64,000 bases of DNA from Planctellipticum variicoloris (GCF_030622045.1 NZ_CP130886.1:3361557-3425556), one strand, 5' to 3'; shown: positions 1-10,613, numbered from the stretch's first letter. A program made the numbers and translations. Notes: generated by a model not told the origin, from the sequence alone.

Positions 1-1461
1 ATCCACAACAGCGACGAACAGCGTCACGAACGAAGCCTCCGGCAGATCGACGACCAGAAACTCATTCAGACATTCGATCGCTTCCGGGAGCTTCACCCCC
101 GACAGCAGCAGCGACCGCAGGTACGCGCGCGTCTCCACCATCGAAACCGCCGACCCCAGTCCGTGACCGCTGACGTCGCCGATCACCAGCGCCAGACGGT
201 TCCCCGGCAAACACAGAAAATCGTAGTAGTCGCCGCAGGCCAATGCCGCCGGAAACGCCGCTCCGGCAACGTCCCACCCGGGACACAGGGGTGCTTCGTG
301 CGGATAGAGCGACTTCTGTACCGCGTGAGCCGCCAGCAGTTCGTGCTCGACTCGCTCGCGAGCCATCCGTTCCGACAGATCCCGAAACGTGACCACCGCC
401 CGCGTGGCCTGTCCCGTGTCAGCCAGCGCAGCGATCGTATATTCGACGGGCAACGGCAAGTTCAATCCCTGAGACACGCGATCGACGCTGGCCGTCCCGT
501 TCGCCGCCCCAGTGAGCACGGACTGCAGTGCGTCGCTGAACCCCTGGCTGCCGAACGAGCTGGTCAGCCGTCCTCCCAGCAGCCGCGCCGCCGGTTCCCG
601 CAAAATCCCGCCAGCGGCACGATTGGCAAATGTGATCGCCCCACGGCAGTCCACGCCGATCAGGCCGTCTTTGACCGAGTCCAGGACAAGCTGCAGCTCG
701 TCGCGAAGCCGGCGCGTTTCGCGGTTCGCCCGCTCGAGTTCCGTGATGTCCGTCGAGATTCCCGCGACGGCCACCACGGAATCGTTCGGTCCGCGCAAGG
801 GAAACTTCACGGACATATAGGTATGCAAGCCGTCCGGGTGCGGCGCCACTTCTTCCGTATTCAATGGCAATCCGGACATCGCGACCTGTTCGTCGTTCAG
901 CCGGAAATCGCGGGCCATCGCGTCGGGGAAGAGATCAAAATCGGTCAGTCCAACGGCGGATTGCCGCTGGACTCCAAACAACTCTTCGAACTGCCGATTG
1001 ACGAACTGGTACCTTCCCGCGAGATCCTTCAGGTAGACGACGGCCGACGTTTTGTCGATGATCTCTCGAAACATGTTGCTGGTATCGAGATCCTCCGGAG
1101 CGTCGATCACTGTCAGCAGCATGCTCTCGTCGGAGACATCCATCGACAGATGCGCCAGACATTGCTGCGCCGGTCGACCGCGCGGACACATGCAAGTCCA
1201 CTGCAGCAACTCGTTGACGGCGGAGGCCGCCCCGCCGGAAGTTAATCCCGCGAGGAGCTGCCGCCACTCCGGCAACAGCGTCTCGATCGACACATTGGCC
1301 GGATCCTCGACCGACAATCCGAACAGCCACAAGAACCGGTCATTAGCCGCAGTCACCATTCCCTTGTCGATCTGAGCCGTGGCGAACGGTGAGTGACAGA
1401 GCATCGAATCCGTCGTCTCTGCCTTCGTCCTCGACGCGACTCCCGCATCGGTTCGACGCAT
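1..1461 (-). CDS. PAS-domain SpoIIE-type (PP2C) serine phosphatase, 3' end cut off
   Basis: The visible 487 codons run off the left edge of the window. Residues about 135-195 form a PAS domain (VVYLKDLAGRYQFVNRQFEE, then a DFDLFPD stretch). A second PAS-like segment lies at about 255-305 (VLDSVKDGLIGVDCRGAITF). From about residue 370 there is a SpoIIE/RsbU-type PP2C domain with GDYYDF near 407 and the metal-binding VIGDVSGHG near 425. Proteins of this build dephosphorylate anti-sigma-factor antagonists or similar partners in response to signals sensed by PAS domains; the partner here is unknown. The start at 1461 is preceded by a GGGAGG ribosome site. No kinase or STAS gene lies nearby in the window. 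The family assignment is firm; the C-terminal end is not visible. Confidence 0.85.
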   Translation of the reverse strand, partial: MRRTDAGVASRTKAETTDSMLCHSPFATAQIDKGMVTAANDRFLWLFGLSVEDPANVSIETLLPEWRQLLAGLTSGGAASAVNELLQWTCMCPRGRPAQQCLAHLSMDVSDESMLLTVIDAPEDLDTSNMFREIIDKTSAVVYLKDLAGRYQFVNRQFEELFGVQRQSAVGLTDFDLFPDAMARDFRLNDEQVAMSGLPLNTEEVAPHPDGLHTYMSVKFPLRGPNDSVVAVAGISTDITELERANRETRRLRDELQLVLDSVKDGLIGVDCRGAITFANRAAGGILREPAARLLGGRLTSSFGSQGFSDALQSVLTGAANGTASVDRVSQGLNLPLPVEYTIAALADTGQATRAVVTFRDLSERMARERVEHELLAAHAVQKSLYPHEAPLCPGWDVAGAAFPAALACGDYYDFLCLPGNRLALVIGDVSGHGLGSAVSMVETRAYLRSLLLSGVKLPEAIECLNEFLVVDLPEASFVTLFVAVVD

Positions 1462-1694
1462 GATCCAGCCTCCCGAACCGACTGGAACAGCGGCGTCCAG
1501 TCTGCCTGGACCGCCGATCTTCCAGTGGCTGATGTCGTCGCAATGATCGGCCCATGTGTTTGCAGCGAGCGACTCGGCAGACACCCCTCCGGCAGGAGGG
1601 TTCAATTCCATAACACCGCTCCGGCATCGGGAACGCAAGATCTTTCGCAACAGATCACGCCACTTGCGCAGAATCGCCGAACCGGCAGGGTGAA

Positions 1695-2588
1695 TTACCG
1701 GGAGACGCCTGCCCACCCCAGAATCTGGCCGATCGGCGGCAGCGCGGCCGACTCGATCTCGCACAGAACCAGGAACAGCGCCGCCGCCATCAGGTCCGCC
1801 GTCGCCCCTGGGTTGCGGCGATGTCCGTCGCCCCGCAACCAGGCGTCGAAGTCCGCATAAGCCGGACTCTCCGTCAGTTGACCCGACCGGCCCCTGGTGA
1901 GAACGAACTCAGCCCGGCGGGACGCTTCGCCGGCGACCTCTGTCCCGCACTTCCGCGCGATCAGCGTATCGGGCCGTCGCACCAGCATCTGCAGGAATCC
2001 CTCGATGATCGTGGAGTCCCACGTCGACGTCCGCCCGGCGTTCGACAAACTTGCGACGTCCAAACGGGCAGCCAGCCAGAACGCATCTTCAAAGTTTTGC
2101 GCATACTGCCGCGCCACTAGATCGCGGTCTGCCGCCAGCCGCATCGCCTCCGTCAGCGTACAGGTGGGAACGTCGGCCACGTCCTGCTCACCCGCCGTAC
2201 CCAGCCCGCCGGGATTCGCCTGCCGAATCGCGGCATAGACGTAGCTCGCGTCTTCGATCGTCGTTGCTCCCAGCACATCGCCGATTCCATCCTCCGCTCG
2301 CACTCCTTCGGGGACAGCACACAAGGGCGCCAGCAGCAGAACGATCCCCAGATTGGCGTTCGTGGCGACCGATCGCCGCGTGGCGCGGACTGCCAGCAGA
2401 ATGGCCATGCCGAGACCGAGCTTGCAAGTCCCGGCGAGAAACGGAGCCACCGCCTCGGCAGCCCGGACGAAGTCCTCGAAGCCCAAGTCGTCGAACGCGG
2501 CCCACGGATGCACATTGCCCGGCTTCCGCGCCGCCGCTTCCAGCAGACACGCCAGTTCGACCCGTCGGGCAAGCTCGCCTGTTCGCAT
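1695..2588 (-). CDS. CitG/MdcB-like triphosphoribosyl-dephospho-CoA synthase family protein
   Basis: The protein has the KPGNV signature of the CitG family near its N-terminus, a GEQDVADVP segment mid-protein, and a C-terminal NPGATADLMAAALF motif. CitG/MdcB enzymes make the prosthetic-group precursor of citrate or malonate lyase from dephospho-CoA and ATP. No lyase subunits are visible here. Homologues without a lyase are known near tetrahydromethanopterin-dependent C1 genes, so another nucleotide-transfer substrate is possible (inference). The ATG at 2588 gives 297 residues, close to the family length, and leaves a 56-nt gap after the upstream dehydrogenase. An in-frame ATG at 2684 would overlap that gene by 40 nt, so I prefer the shorter form. 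Probably co-transcribed with the dehydrogenase at 2645-3625. Confidence 0.75.
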   Translation of the reverse strand: MRTGELARRVELACLLEAAARKPGNVHPWAAFDDLGFEDFVRAAEAVAPFLAGTCKLGLGMAILLAVRATRRSVATNANLGIVLLLAPLCAVPEGVRAEDGIGDVLGATTIEDASYVYAAIRQANPGGLGTAGEQDVADVPTCTLTEAMRLAADRDLVARQYAQNFEDAFWLAARLDVASLSNAGRTSTWDSTIIEGFLQMLVRRPDTLIARKCGTEVAGEASRRAEFVLTRGRSGQLTESPAYADFDAWLRGDGHRRNPGATADLMAAALFLVLCEIESAALPPIGQILGWAGVSR

Positions 2589-2644
2589 TCGGAGTCTCAA
2601 ACCAATCGCCTGGATTGCAGCGGAAGCATCTCGCAGAGTCGTGC

Positions 2645-3625
2645 TCAGGCGCGCTTCGCGGGAAAGTCGACCAGCACCTTGCATGCTCCGTCGACCTTAT
2701 CCCGGAACGTTTCGAAAGCCTGCTGAATCTGCGCCAGCGGAAACCGATGCGTGATCATCGGGCCGACATCGATGCGACCTTCGCCGATCCAGCGCATCGC
2801 CAGCGGAAAATCCCGCTGGAAGTCCGGATTGACGCTTGTATGCACCGTGACATTCTTAAAAAACAGATCTCTCCATCGCAGTCCGTCCACCAGCGGACCG
2901 GGCACGCCAAAGAACAGCAGCACGCCATTCCTGCGACACAGATCGATGCACAGATTAAACGGACTGTGTCCGTGGCCGACGCACTCGATCACCACATCCG
3001 GCAACTCGCCCCCGAGGATCTCCTTCAGGGTCTCGACAGGCGACTCCGTCGCGTTGCAGATCGTCGCGGTGGCCCCCATCAGCCGGCTGGTCCTGAGCCG
3101 GCTCTCCAGCAGATCGATCCCGACGACTTCCCGAGCCCCCAAGTTCCTCAGGCAGGCGTTCATGAGCTGCCCCATCGGCCCCTGGCCGACGATCGCCACC
3201 GTTCGGTCGAGCATGTTCGGCAGCTTCTTGAGCGCGAAGATCGCCGTCCCCAGCGGCTGCGCCATCAGCGCCTGCTCCTCCGGCACGCGCCGGTCAACCT
3301 CGATCGCCCGTCCTTCGTCCAGCACGAACCGCTCGAAGAGTCCCTGCTGCATTTCCGGAACGGCCAGCACGCGATCCCCGGCCCGCCACCGGTCTCCGTT
3401 TGTCGCCACCACGGTTCCGATCATCTCGTGGAGCGAGTGGCCGATTTCGATCGGCCACTCGTCGCTGCCGCCGAAGTAGGGCAGATCCGAACCGCACAGG
3501 CAGGTGGTCTCGGGCTGAAACACGATCTGGCCGCTGCAGCCCGCGGGAGGGGAGGGGGGCAGCACCGGTTCCGGCACTTCAATCAACCGGATTTTCCCCG
3601 GCGCATACATCTCTCCGGCCAACAT
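2645..3625 (-). CDS. Medium-chain dehydrogenase/reductase (alcohol/sorbitol dehydrogenase-like)
   Basis: 326 residues with the MDR layout. An N-terminal GroES-like domain carries TTCLCGSD (catalytic zinc Cys, about residue 43) and GHSLHE (zinc His/Glu, about 62). A Rossmann domain carries VAIVGQGPMGQL and VVGIDLLESR for NAD(P) binding. The four-Cys structural-zinc loop of classical alcohol dehydrogenases is absent, making the protein shorter than the usual 340-350 residues. It probably oxidises a polyol, sugar or alcohol in the cytoplasm; the substrate cannot be read from the sequence. The gene is followed by the CitG-like gene on the same strand and sits upstream (3' side) of the EF-G terminator. 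Confidence 0.82.
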   Translation of the reverse strand: MLAGEMYAPGKIRLIEVPEPVLPPSPPAGCSGQIVFQPETTCLCGSDLPYFGGSDEWPIEIGHSLHEMIGTVVATNGDRWRAGDRVLAVPEMQQGLFERFVLDEGRAIEVDRRVPEEQALMAQPLGTAIFALKKLPNMLDRTVAIVGQGPMGQLMNACLRNLGAREVVGIDLLESRLRTSRLMGATATICNATESPVETLKEILGGELPDVVIECVGHGHSPFNLCIDLCRRNGVLLFFGVPGPLVDGLRWRDLFFKNVTVHTSVNPDFQRDFPLAMRWIGEGRIDVGPMITHRFPLAQIQQAFETFRDKVDGACKVLVDFPAKRA

Positions 3626-3702
3626 GCTTCAACTCCCCTCGTGGCGGCAGGCTCTCAGTTCGCCCCTGAAAGATAGCGAATCGCTCCACCCGATAACAAA
3701 TC

Positions 3703-3729
3703 AGCCCCCCGTCGCTGCGACGGGGGGCT
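3703..3729 (-). terminator. Hairpin terminator of the EF-G gene
   Basis: A 12-bp GC-rich stem (AGCCCCCCGTCG / CGACGGGGGGCT) with a 3-nt loop lies 28 nt after the EF-G stop codon. On the minus strand it is followed by GATTTGTTATC, a short T-containing tail typical of intrinsic terminators. Confidence 0.8.
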
Positions 3730-3757
3730 GTCATTGGAACCTGAAGCGATCGGGAGA

Positions 3758-5896
3758 CTACTTCGCAGCAGCCCGCTCGGCCTTCTCCTTACGACGCTTC
3801 TCGACAACTTCAGCCTGCAGCCCGCGCGGCAGCATGGCGTACTTGGCGAACTCCATCGTGAACGTCCCCTTGCCCTGCGTCATCGACCGCAGTTCGTTGG
3901 CGTAGTCGAACATGCTCGAAAGCGGCACTTCGGCGTTGATCACGGCGATGCCGAAACCGGTATCCGAAGAATTGATCACGCCCCGCTTGCTGGCCAGGTG
4001 ACCCGTGACGCCACCCTGGTATTCGTCGGGAACTTCCACTTCCAGCTTCATGATCGGTTCGAGCAATCCGAGGTCGGCCTTGCCGAGCACTTCTCGCATC
4101 GCGTCGAAGCCGCAGATGTCGAATGCCATTTCCGACGAGTCGACGTCGTGGTAGCTGCCGTCCTGCAGACGCATCCGCACGCCCACCACTTCGCACTCGC
4201 AGAGCGGCCCCTTGACCAGCGCCCGCTGGAACCCCTTGTCGACCGGCGCGATGTATTCCTTCGGAATCCGACCGCCGCTGACTTCGTTCACGAATTCGTA
4301 CGGCAGCACGGCGTCTTCGGGAAGCGGCTCCATCACGCCCACGACGTGTGCGAACTGCCCCGAACCGCCCGTCTGCTTCTTGTGCTTATAGTTGAACTCC
4401 ACCGACCGGGTCGGGCATTCGCGGTATGCAACCCGCGGCTGACCGACGATGCATTCCACGCCGTACTCGCGCTTGATCCGTTCGACGTAGATGTCCAGGT
4501 GCAACTGGCCCATCCCGGCAATCAGCGTCTGACCGGTCTCTTCGTCGGTCATGACGCGGAACGTCGGGTCTTCCCGGCGGAAGCGCTCCAGCGCCTTCCC
4601 CAGTCGATCGGCGCCGTCGCGCTTGACGGGCTCGATTGACAGACGGATGACCGCGTCCGGCACGAAGATGCTTTCCAGCGCGTAGTTCGTCCCTTCCGAG
4701 CAGAACGTATCGCCCGACGCACAGTCGACGCCGACCAGCGCGATAATGTCGCCGGCCTCGGCCGAGTCCACGTCCTGACGTTCGTTGGAGTGCATCCGCA
4801 CCAGCCGGCCGAAACGGATCCGCTTCCCGGTACGGGTGTTGATGTAACTGTCTCCCTTGACGATCTTGCCCTGGTAGAGCCGCGTGTACGTGAGCTGACC
4901 GTACTGCTCGACGACCGTCTTAAACGCCATGCAGACCAGCGGTTTGTCCGGGGTGGATTCGAGTGGCACGCGGTTCCAGTTCGGCTCCGTCGGCGTCCCG
5001 TCGGTCGGCGGCTTCTTGTCGAGGTCGATGGCGGTCAACTCGCGATCGATGGGGCTCGGCAGGAAATAGGTTACGCCGTCGAGCAGCTCCTGCACGCCCT
5101 TGTTCTTGTAAGCGCTTCCCATCATCACCGGAGTAATCTGATGGGCCAGCGTCGCCTGACGGACAACCTTGCGGATCTCCTCGACGCCAATTTCCTGTTC
5201 TTCCAGCAGCGCCGTCATCAGATCGTCGCTGAACATCGACAGGGCTTCGAGCATCTCCTGACGGGCTTCCGCGGCCTTCGCCTGGAACTGCTCGGGAATC
5301 GGCTCGTAACGCACGACTTCGCCGTCTTCCCCGTCGAAGAACACGGCGCGCTGTTCGATCAGGTCGATCACTCCCTGGAAATCCATCTCGCGACCCATCG
5401 GGATCTGCAGCGGAACCGGCGTGACGTTGAGCTTCTCGCGGATCTGCGTGATCACCTTGTCCGGATTCGCTCCCGTCCGGTCCATCTTGTTGATGAACGC
5501 GATCCGGGGCACTTTGTACCGCTTCATCTGGCGGTCCACCGTCAGCGACTGGCTCTGAACGCCACCCACCGAGCACAGCACCAGAATCGCGCCGTCCAGC
5601 ACGCGCAGGCTGCGCTCCACTTCCACCGTGAAGTCCACGTGACCCGGCGTATCGATCACGTTGACCGTGTAGTCTTTCCACGTCACCTGGGTGGCGGCCG
5701 AGGTAATCGTAATCCCCTTCTCGCGCTCCAGCTCCATATGGTCCATGACCGCGCCGACGCCGTCCTTGCCCTTCACTTCGTGAATGCTGTGGATTCGGCC
5801 GCAGTAGAACAGAATACGCTCCGACAAGGTCGTCTTGCCCGAGTCGATGTGAGCGGAAACACCAATATTGCGGTAGAGCGAAAGATTGACTGCCAT
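3758..5896 (-). CDS. fusA: Elongation factor G, mitochondrial/spirochaete-like type
   Basis: The translocation GTPase of the ribosome, 712 residues from the ATG at 5896. The G domain shows AHIDSGKTT (P-loop, about 13-21), a [11 protein letters not shown] insert, [12 protein letters not shown] (about 85) and NKMD (about 139). Domains III-V follow (for example [19 protein letters not shown]), ending in a Lys/Ala-rich tail. The wording AHIDSGKTT followed by [14 protein letters not shown] and RQMKRY matches the mitochondrial EF-G1/spdEFG1 group rather than the common AHIDAGKTT bacterial form. That group is known from spirochaetes, planctomycetes and mitochondria. An in-frame codon at 5947 would add 17 residues before the conserved start and is unlikely. 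Planctomycetes often hold more than one EF-G, so whether this is the main translocase is not shown here. Confidence 0.93.
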   Translation of the reverse strand: MAVNLSLYRNIGVSAHIDSGKTTLSERILFYCGRIHSIHEVKGKDGVGAVMDHMELEREKGITITSAATQVTWKDYTVNVIDTPGHVDFTVEVERSLRVLDGAILVLCSVGGVQSQSLTVDRQMKRYKVPRIAFINKMDRTGANPDKVITQIREKLNVTPVPLQIPMGREMDFQGVIDLIEQRAVFFDGEDGEVVRYEPIPEQFQAKAAEARQEMLEALSMFSDDLMTALLEEQEIGVEEIRKVVRQATLAHQITPVMMGSAYKNKGVQELLDGVTYFLPSPIDRELTAIDLDKKPPTDGTPTEPNWNRVPLESTPDKPLVCMAFKTVVEQYGQLTYTRLYQGKIVKGDSYINTRTGKRIRFGRLVRMHSNERQDVDSAEAGDIIALVGVDCASGDTFCSEGTNYALESIFVPDAVIRLSIEPVKRDGADRLGKALERFRREDPTFRVMTDEETGQTLIAGMGQLHLDIYVERIKREYGVECIVGQPRVAYRECPTRSVEFNYKHKKQTGGSGQFAHVVGVMEPLPEDAVLPYEFVNEVSGGRIPKEYIAPVDKGFQRALVKGPLCECEVVGVRMRLQDGSYHDVDSSEMAFDICGFDAMREVLGKADLGLLEPIMKLEVEVPDEYQGGVTGHLASKRGVINSSDTGFGIAVINAEVPLSSMFDYANELRSMTQGKGTFTMEFAKYAMLPRGLQAEVVEKRRKEKAERAAAK

Positions 5897-6394
5897 GGAA
5901 CCTGTAACACAATCCGGAGGGAACAATGCAGCACAGCCGTCGACCACTCAAAAGCCGGGGCCAGTCTGCGCCTGGAAGAAATCTGCCGAACGGAAACGAA
6001 ACAGCAGAATCATGAGGAGGGAGCAGGGCGGGAACGGGCGACAGACGGAGCCTGCCGTCGCGGCGGGCAGCGATCCCGGCGGACCGCAGCGAGACGCCAC
6101 GCAGCTCACATCGGCGGAGGAACTTCCCAGATCACCATTGGTCGCCTGCCGTTAAGAGGGAGATCCATTTCCAGAACCCCCGCCGCCTCGACGCCGACCG
6201 GCTCCGAAACGGAACATCCTGTCAGCACACCAGGCGGGGGAAGCCGGTGTACACCTTCCTTGAATGCACGGTCTTCCCGAGCATTTCAAGGATACTATCG
6301 GCATCCCATCCCCCGGCAAAGGCCAGATTCTGCAAATTTTGCAAAAAGATGCTCGATCCGGCCATCAAAACAGCCGAGAACCCGCCCCGATCAA
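5897..6394. other. Intergenic region upstream of EF-G
   Basis: About 500 bp between the EF-G start and the dikinase terminator. I see no convincing reading frame. It must contain the EF-G promoter on the minus strand, but no clear -35/-10 pair stands out in this GC-rich sequence. Confidence 0.5.
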
Positions 6395-6429
6395 AGTCGC
6401 CCGGAAGACGCGAAGTCTTCCGGGCGACT
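6395..6429 (-). terminator. Hairpin terminator of the pyruvate phosphate dikinase gene
   Basis: A perfect 15-bp inverted repeat (AGTCGCCCGGAAGAC / GTCTTCCGGGCGACT) with a 5-nt loop, 45 nt beyond the ppdK stop. On the minus strand the exit sequence is TTTGATC. The other side reads CTGTTTTGCC, so it could terminate in both directions. Confidence 0.8.
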
Positions 6430-6474
6430 CTGTTTTGCCTGTCATCCCCCGACCCGCAGCAGACGGGACCAACT

Positions 6475-9201
6475 CTACTTCTTTTGAGCCGCCACCGCAG
6501 CCTGAGCCGCCGCCAGCCGGGCGATCGGCACGCGGAACGGCGAGCAGCTCACGTAATCGAGCCCGATCTCGTGGCAGAACACCACGCTCGAAGGCTCGCC
6601 GCCATGTTCGCCGCAGATCCCGATCTTCAGCTTCGAACGCTGGCTGCGTCCCTTCTCAACACCCATCCTCATCAGCGTACCGACGCCGCTCTGATCGATC
6701 GCCTGGAACGGATCGTTCGGAACGATGTCGTTTTCCTTGTAGTAGTTGATGAACCCGCCGTAGTCGTCGCGGCTCATCCCCAGGGTCGTCTGCGTCAGGT
6801 CGTTCGTGCCGAAGCTGAAGAACTCGGCGCTCCCGGCGATCTGATCCGCCACGGCGCAGGCCCGCGGAACTTCGATCATCGTGCCAACCAGGTAGTCGAC
6901 CTTCACGCCGGTCTCGGCGAAGACCTTCTCGGCCTGTTCCCGGACGACCTTCTCCTGGTTCTTGAATTCCGTGACATACCCGACCAGCGGAATCATCACT
7001 TCCGGCTTGACGTCGATGCCTTCCTTCTTCACTTCGCAGGCCGCCTCGAAAATCGCCCGCGCCTGCATCGCCGTGATCTCCGGCATCACGATCCCCAGCC
7101 GGCAGCCGCGATGACCCAGCATCGGGTTCGACTCGTGCAGTTCGCTGACTCGACGAGTAATCGCCTCGACCGGAATCCCGATCTTCTCCGCCAGCAGGGA
7201 TTGCGACGCATGATCGTGAGGCAGGAACTCGTGCAGCGGCGGATCCAGCAGTCGGATCGTCACCGGACGACCTTCCATCGCCCGGAACAACCCGGCGAAG
7301 TCTCCCCGCTGGAACGGCAGCAGCTTCACCAGCGCCCTTTCTCGCGTCGGCAGATCGTCCGCCAGAATCATCTCGCGGAATTCGTCGACGTGATCGAAGA
7401 ACATGTGCTCGGTCCGGCACAGGCCAATCCCTTCCGCCCCGAATGAAACGGCTTCTTTCGCCTGCTTCGGCTCGTCGGCGTTGGTCCGCACCCCCAGCGT
7501 GCGGTGCTTGTCGGCCCACGCCATCAGCTTGGCGAAACGCTGATAGACCGGCGATTCCTCCGGCTTCATCGTCTTGTGGATCAGCACCTGAATCACTTCG
7601 CTCGGCTTCGTCTGCACCTTGCCGGCAAAGACTTCGCCAGTGAAGCCGTCGAGGCTGATGTAATCCCCTTCCTTCAGCAGCTTGCTCCCGACTTTCAGCG
7701 TCGCCGCTTCGTAGTCGATGTTCAGCTCGGACGCGCCGACCACGCAGACCTTGCCCATCTGCCGGCTCACCAGAGCCGCATGCGAGCTGGCCCCGCCGAA
7801 CGCCGTCAAAATTCCCTTCGCCGCCTTCATGCCGCGGAGATCTTCCGGAGTCGTCTCGCGACGGACGAGAATCAGCTCCACTGCCGGATTGGCGAGGAAC
7901 TTCTTTTCCGCGTCGTCGGCATGGAAGCAGATCTGGCCGTAGGCCGCACCGGGGCCGGCGTTGATCCCCTTGGTCAGGAGTTGATCGTTCTTTACGGCGG
8001 CCTGCTTGCCCGCCAGGTCGAACACCGGCTGGAGGAGCTGATTCAGGTCGTCGGCCGGAATCCGCTTCGGCGACAGCGCTTCGATCTCGGTGATCTTGCC
8101 CTCGTCCACCAGATCGACGGCGATCCGGACGGCGGCGAAGCCAGTTCGCTTGGCGTTGCGGGTCTGGAGCATCCAGACCTTGCCCTTCTGGACCGTGAAC
8201 TCGATGTCCTGAACGTCCTTATAGTGGTTCTCCAGGATCTTGCCGATGCTGTCGAGCTCTTCGTAAGCCTTCGGCATCTCCTTCGCCAGCGTCTCTTCGA
8301 TCCGCTTCGGCGTACGGATGCCGGCGACAACGTCTTCACCCTGAGCGTTGATCAAGTAGTCGCCGCAATATCCCGGCACGCCCAGTGCGCCGTCGCGGGT
8401 CAGGGCCACGCCGGTGGCGCAGTCGTCACCCAGGTTGCCGAAGACCATCGCCTGAACGTTCACGGCCGTGCCCCACTCGTGGGGAATGCCGTAAGTCCGG
8501 CGGTAAACCATCGCGCGATCATTCATCCAGCTCCCGAACACGGCACCGACGGCCCCCCAGACCTGCTGCTTCGGATCGCTCGGAAAATCGCTCCCCGTCC
8601 GGCTCTTTATGGCGGCCTTGAACTCGGCCACCAGTTCCTTGAGCTGCGATACGCTCAGATCGCTGTCGAATTCGACGCCGGCGGCATGCTTCTTCTTCTC
8701 AAGCAGCTCTTCGAACGGATCGGCGTCCGTCTTCTTCTCGGGCTTCATGCCGAGCACGACGTCGCCGTACATCTGCACGAACCGGCGATAGCTGTCCCAG
8801 GCGAACCGTTCGTTCCCCGAGGACTTCGCCAGCGCCTCGACGGTCGTATCGTTCAGACCGATGTTGAGCACCGTGTCCATCATGCCGGGCATCGAGTCGC
8901 GGGCGCCCGAACGGCACGAGACCAGCAGCGGATCGCTGCTGTCGCCGAACTTCTTCCCCATCGTCTTTTCGACCTTGGCCATCGCCTCGTCGACCTGGGC
9001 AGCCAGTTCCGGCGGATACTGGCGATTGTTGGCGTAGTAGTACGTGCAGACTTCGGTCGTGATGGTGAAGCCGGCCGGCACCGGCAGGCCGATGTTGGAC
9101 ATTTCGGCCAGATTGGCGCCCTTGCCCCCCAGCAGCTCGCGCTGCTTGGCGCTGCCATCTGACTTGCCGTCGCCGAAGTAGTAGACGTACTTTGTTGCCA
9201 T
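6475..9201 (-). CDS. ppdK: Pyruvate, phosphate dikinase
   Basis: Interconverts pyruvate + ATP + Pi and phosphoenolpyruvate + AMP + PPi. It has 908 residues from the ATG at 9201, which is preceded by an AAGGAA ribosome site; an upstream in-frame start would add 30 non-conserved residues. The N-terminal ATP-grasp half begins [12 protein letters not shown] and contains [12 protein letters not shown]. The swivelling domain has the phosphohistidine site [15 protein letters not shown] near residue 470. The C-terminal PEP-utilising barrel has [13 protein letters not shown] with its catalytic Cys near 859 and ends [15 protein letters not shown]. Length and all three domains agree with the bacterial enzyme. 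Single-gene unit with its own terminator. Confidence 0.96.
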   Translation of the reverse strand: MATKYVYYFGDGKSDGSAKQRELLGGKGANLAEMSNIGLPVPAGFTITTEVCTYYYANNRQYPPELAAQVDEAMAKVEKTMGKKFGDSSDPLLVSCRSGARDSMPGMMDTVLNIGLNDTTVEALAKSSGNERFAWDSYRRFVQMYGDVVLGMKPEKKTDADPFEELLEKKKHAAGVEFDSDLSVSQLKELVAEFKAAIKSRTGSDFPSDPKQQVWGAVGAVFGSWMNDRAMVYRRTYGIPHEWGTAVNVQAMVFGNLGDDCATGVALTRDGALGVPGYCGDYLINAQGEDVVAGIRTPKRIEETLAKEMPKAYEELDSIGKILENHYKDVQDIEFTVQKGKVWMLQTRNAKRTGFAAVRIAVDLVDEGKITEIEALSPKRIPADDLNQLLQPVFDLAGKQAAVKNDQLLTKGINAGPGAAYGQICFHADDAEKKFLANPAVELILVRRETTPEDLRGMKAAKGILTAFGGASSHAALVSRQMGKVCVVGASELNIDYEAATLKVGSKLLKEGDYISLDGFTGEVFAGKVQTKPSEVIQVLIHKTMKPEESPVYQRFAKLMAWADKHRTLGVRTNADEPKQAKEAVSFGAEGIGLCRTEHMFFDHVDEFREMILADDLPTRERALVKLLPFQRGDFAGLFRAMEGRPVTIRLLDPPLHEFLPHDHASQSLLAEKIGIPVEAITRRVSELHESNPMLGHRGCRLGIVMPEITAMQARAIFEAACEVKKEGIDVKPEVMIPLVGYVTEFKNQEKVVREQAEKVFAETGVKVDYLVGTMIEVPRACAVADQIAGSAEFFSFGTNDLTQTTLGMSRDDYGGFINYYKENDIVPNDPFQAIDQSGVGTLMRMGVEKGRSQRSKLKIGICGEHGGEPSSVVFCHEIGLDYVSCSPFRVPIARLAAAQAAVAAQKK

Positions 9202-9587
9202 GCGAGTTTTCCTTGTAACTCCAGCAGCCAGAGCGGCTGCCAGCCAGCAAAATCGACTGCGCCAGTCAAACTCCGGCGCAAACCCATACACGACGAGGGT
9301 CTGCGCGAACGATCAGCGCCCGAGCCGTGCCCGTTGATTTGGCAGGAACTTAGCGAACCGGCACACGAGTTTCAAGGACTGCCGGATCTCACTTTCGTGA
9401 GCCGGATTCAGGCCCGCCGGCTCGAAATCGCAAAAGTCCCCCCAGTCTGCGCAATTACTCCGGCAGAATTCCGCAAATCCCCGCCGATTTCTCGCTGATC
9501 CCGTTCCGCCACCCGACCGTTGTGACAGACGCCAGGTGACATCCGCCCGAATTGGACCCTCACGACAACAGTTCAAGGAGTCCGCCC
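9202..9587. other. Divergent intergenic region, ppdK / YiiX-like gene
   Basis: 386 bp between two diverging genes, so promoters for both must lie here. I see a small hairpin (CTCAC TTTC GTGAG near 9388-9401) and a GCCGG...CCGGC inverted repeat just after it, but no reading frame and no obvious promoter boxes. Confidence 0.45.
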
Positions 9588-10274
9588 ATGTCCCCGATCT
9601 GGGCTCTCGTCCTCGCCGCAGCCACCGGCTGTCCCGACAGCCGTGTTGTTGTCCCGCAGGCCGCCGTCGTCGAACAGCTCGCCCCCGCGGTGCAGACTGG
9701 CACTTTGCTCTTCAGTCAGGGGGACTGCCTCGCCGTCAAATGCTTCTCCGCGAGCCGCTTCACCCACGTCGGCATGGTCGCACAAACTCCGGCCGGCCCG
9801 ATGGTCTACGACAGCATGAACGGGACCGGCGTCCGCAAAACGCCTCTCGCCGAGTACGTCGCACTGCAGACCCCCTGCGACCTCCTCGCCGTCCACCCCG
9901 CCAAGCCGATTTCGGAGCCACAGGCCGGCAAACTGTGCGAGGCCCTCGAGCAGCAACTCGGCCGTCCGTACGGAATTCGCCATCACCTCACGGGCTCAAA
10001 GTGCGAAGGAGTCCACTGCTCGGAATACGCCACCGAATGCCTGATCGCGGCGGGTCTGATGACCGCCAATAACCCAGCCCGCGTCTCGCCCGGCAGCCTG
10101 CTGCAGGGAGTCCGCCAGTCGGGGCTCTACATCGACGGCGCCGAATTCTCGCTGGCCCTCGCCCCGGTCCCGGAACCCGTCGGCGAAACCTGGTGCCAGT
10201 GGAGCTGGCGCTGCACGAAAACCGGAGTTCTCGGCTCGTGCGTCCAGATGCGCCGCTGGTTCCTCTGCCGGTGA
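9588..10274 (+). CDS. YiiX/YebB-like (NlpC/P60 superfamily) cysteine hydrolase, exported
   Basis: 228 residues, starting at an ATG with an AAGGAG ribosome site 7 nt upstream. A short hydrophobic N-terminus (WALVLAAATGC) suggests export, perhaps as a lipoprotein with a weak lipobox. The core has FTHVGMVAQ (His) and HCSEYATECL (candidate nucleophile Cys). These are the permuted-papain residues of the YiiX group, which hydrolyse amide or ester bonds in cell-envelope material. The start of the domain, TGTLLFSQGDCLAV, also fits that family. The C-terminal tail is Cys/Trp-rich and unrecognised. The substrate is unknown. An in-frame start at 9552 lacks a ribosome site. Confidence 0.7.
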   Translation: MSPIWALVLAAATGCPDSRVVVPQAAVVEQLAPAVQTGTLLFSQGDCLAVKCFSASRFTHVGMVAQTPAGPMVYDSMNGTGVRKTPLAEYVALQTPCDLLAVHPAKPISEPQAGKLCEALEQQLGRPYGIRHHLTGSKCEGVHCSEYATECLIAAGLMTANNPARVSPGSLLQGVRQSGLYIDGAEFSLALAPVPEPVGETWCQWSWRCTKTGVLGSCVQMRRWFLCR

Positions 10275-10370
10275 CGAGCGAACCTCGGCAACGACCCGCT
10301 CTCAATTCGGATGAAGTGTTTCCACAGACGTCCAGACGTCGCTGGAATGACTTTCGCTGGAGAGCGATCG

Positions 10371-10613
10371 ATGCGATCAGCATTCGTTCCGAGCAGCGCA
10401 CGCGCCAGACAGGTCAAATTCGATGACGACGACATGATCGTTTCACTGGAAGATGGTCGCGTGATTTCTGTTCCGCTCGAATGGTTTCCACGTCTGTTTC
10501 ACGCGACGGAGAACCAACGACGAGCGGTTCGAATCAGCCGCCACGGGCACGGACTCCATTGTGATCAGATCGACGAAGACCTCACGGTGGCGGGCTTGCT
10601 GACCGGCGGTTGA
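10371..10613 (+). CDS. DUF2442 domain protein
   Basis: 80 residues. The core VKFDDDDMIVSLEDGRVISV followed by PLEWFPRL matches DUF2442, a small domain often found in toxin-antitoxin-like or DUF4160-associated pairs. No DUF4160 or HigB partner is visible nearby. The start at 10371 has GGAGAG upstream; an in-frame ATG at 10311 would add 20 unrelated residues. Function unknown. Confidence 0.7.
   Translation: MRSAFVPSSARARQVKFDDDDMIVSLEDGRVISVPLEWFPRLFHATENQRRAVRISRHGHGLHCDQIDEDLTVAGLLTGG

Noticed and set aside
163-1245. Long plus-strand open frame (360 codons)
   Set aside because: It is antisense to the PAS/PP2C phosphatase, whose minus-strand translation shows clear motifs; the plus frame is Arg/Gln/His-rich with no similarity.
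4790-6487. Plus-strand open frame of 565 codons opposite EF-G
   Set aside because: GC-rich antisense shadow; the minus strand encodes EF-G with all GTPase motifs.
7504-9162. Plus-strand open frame of 552 codons opposite the dikinase
   Set aside because: Antisense of a clear pyruvate phosphate dikinase; no protein-like pattern.
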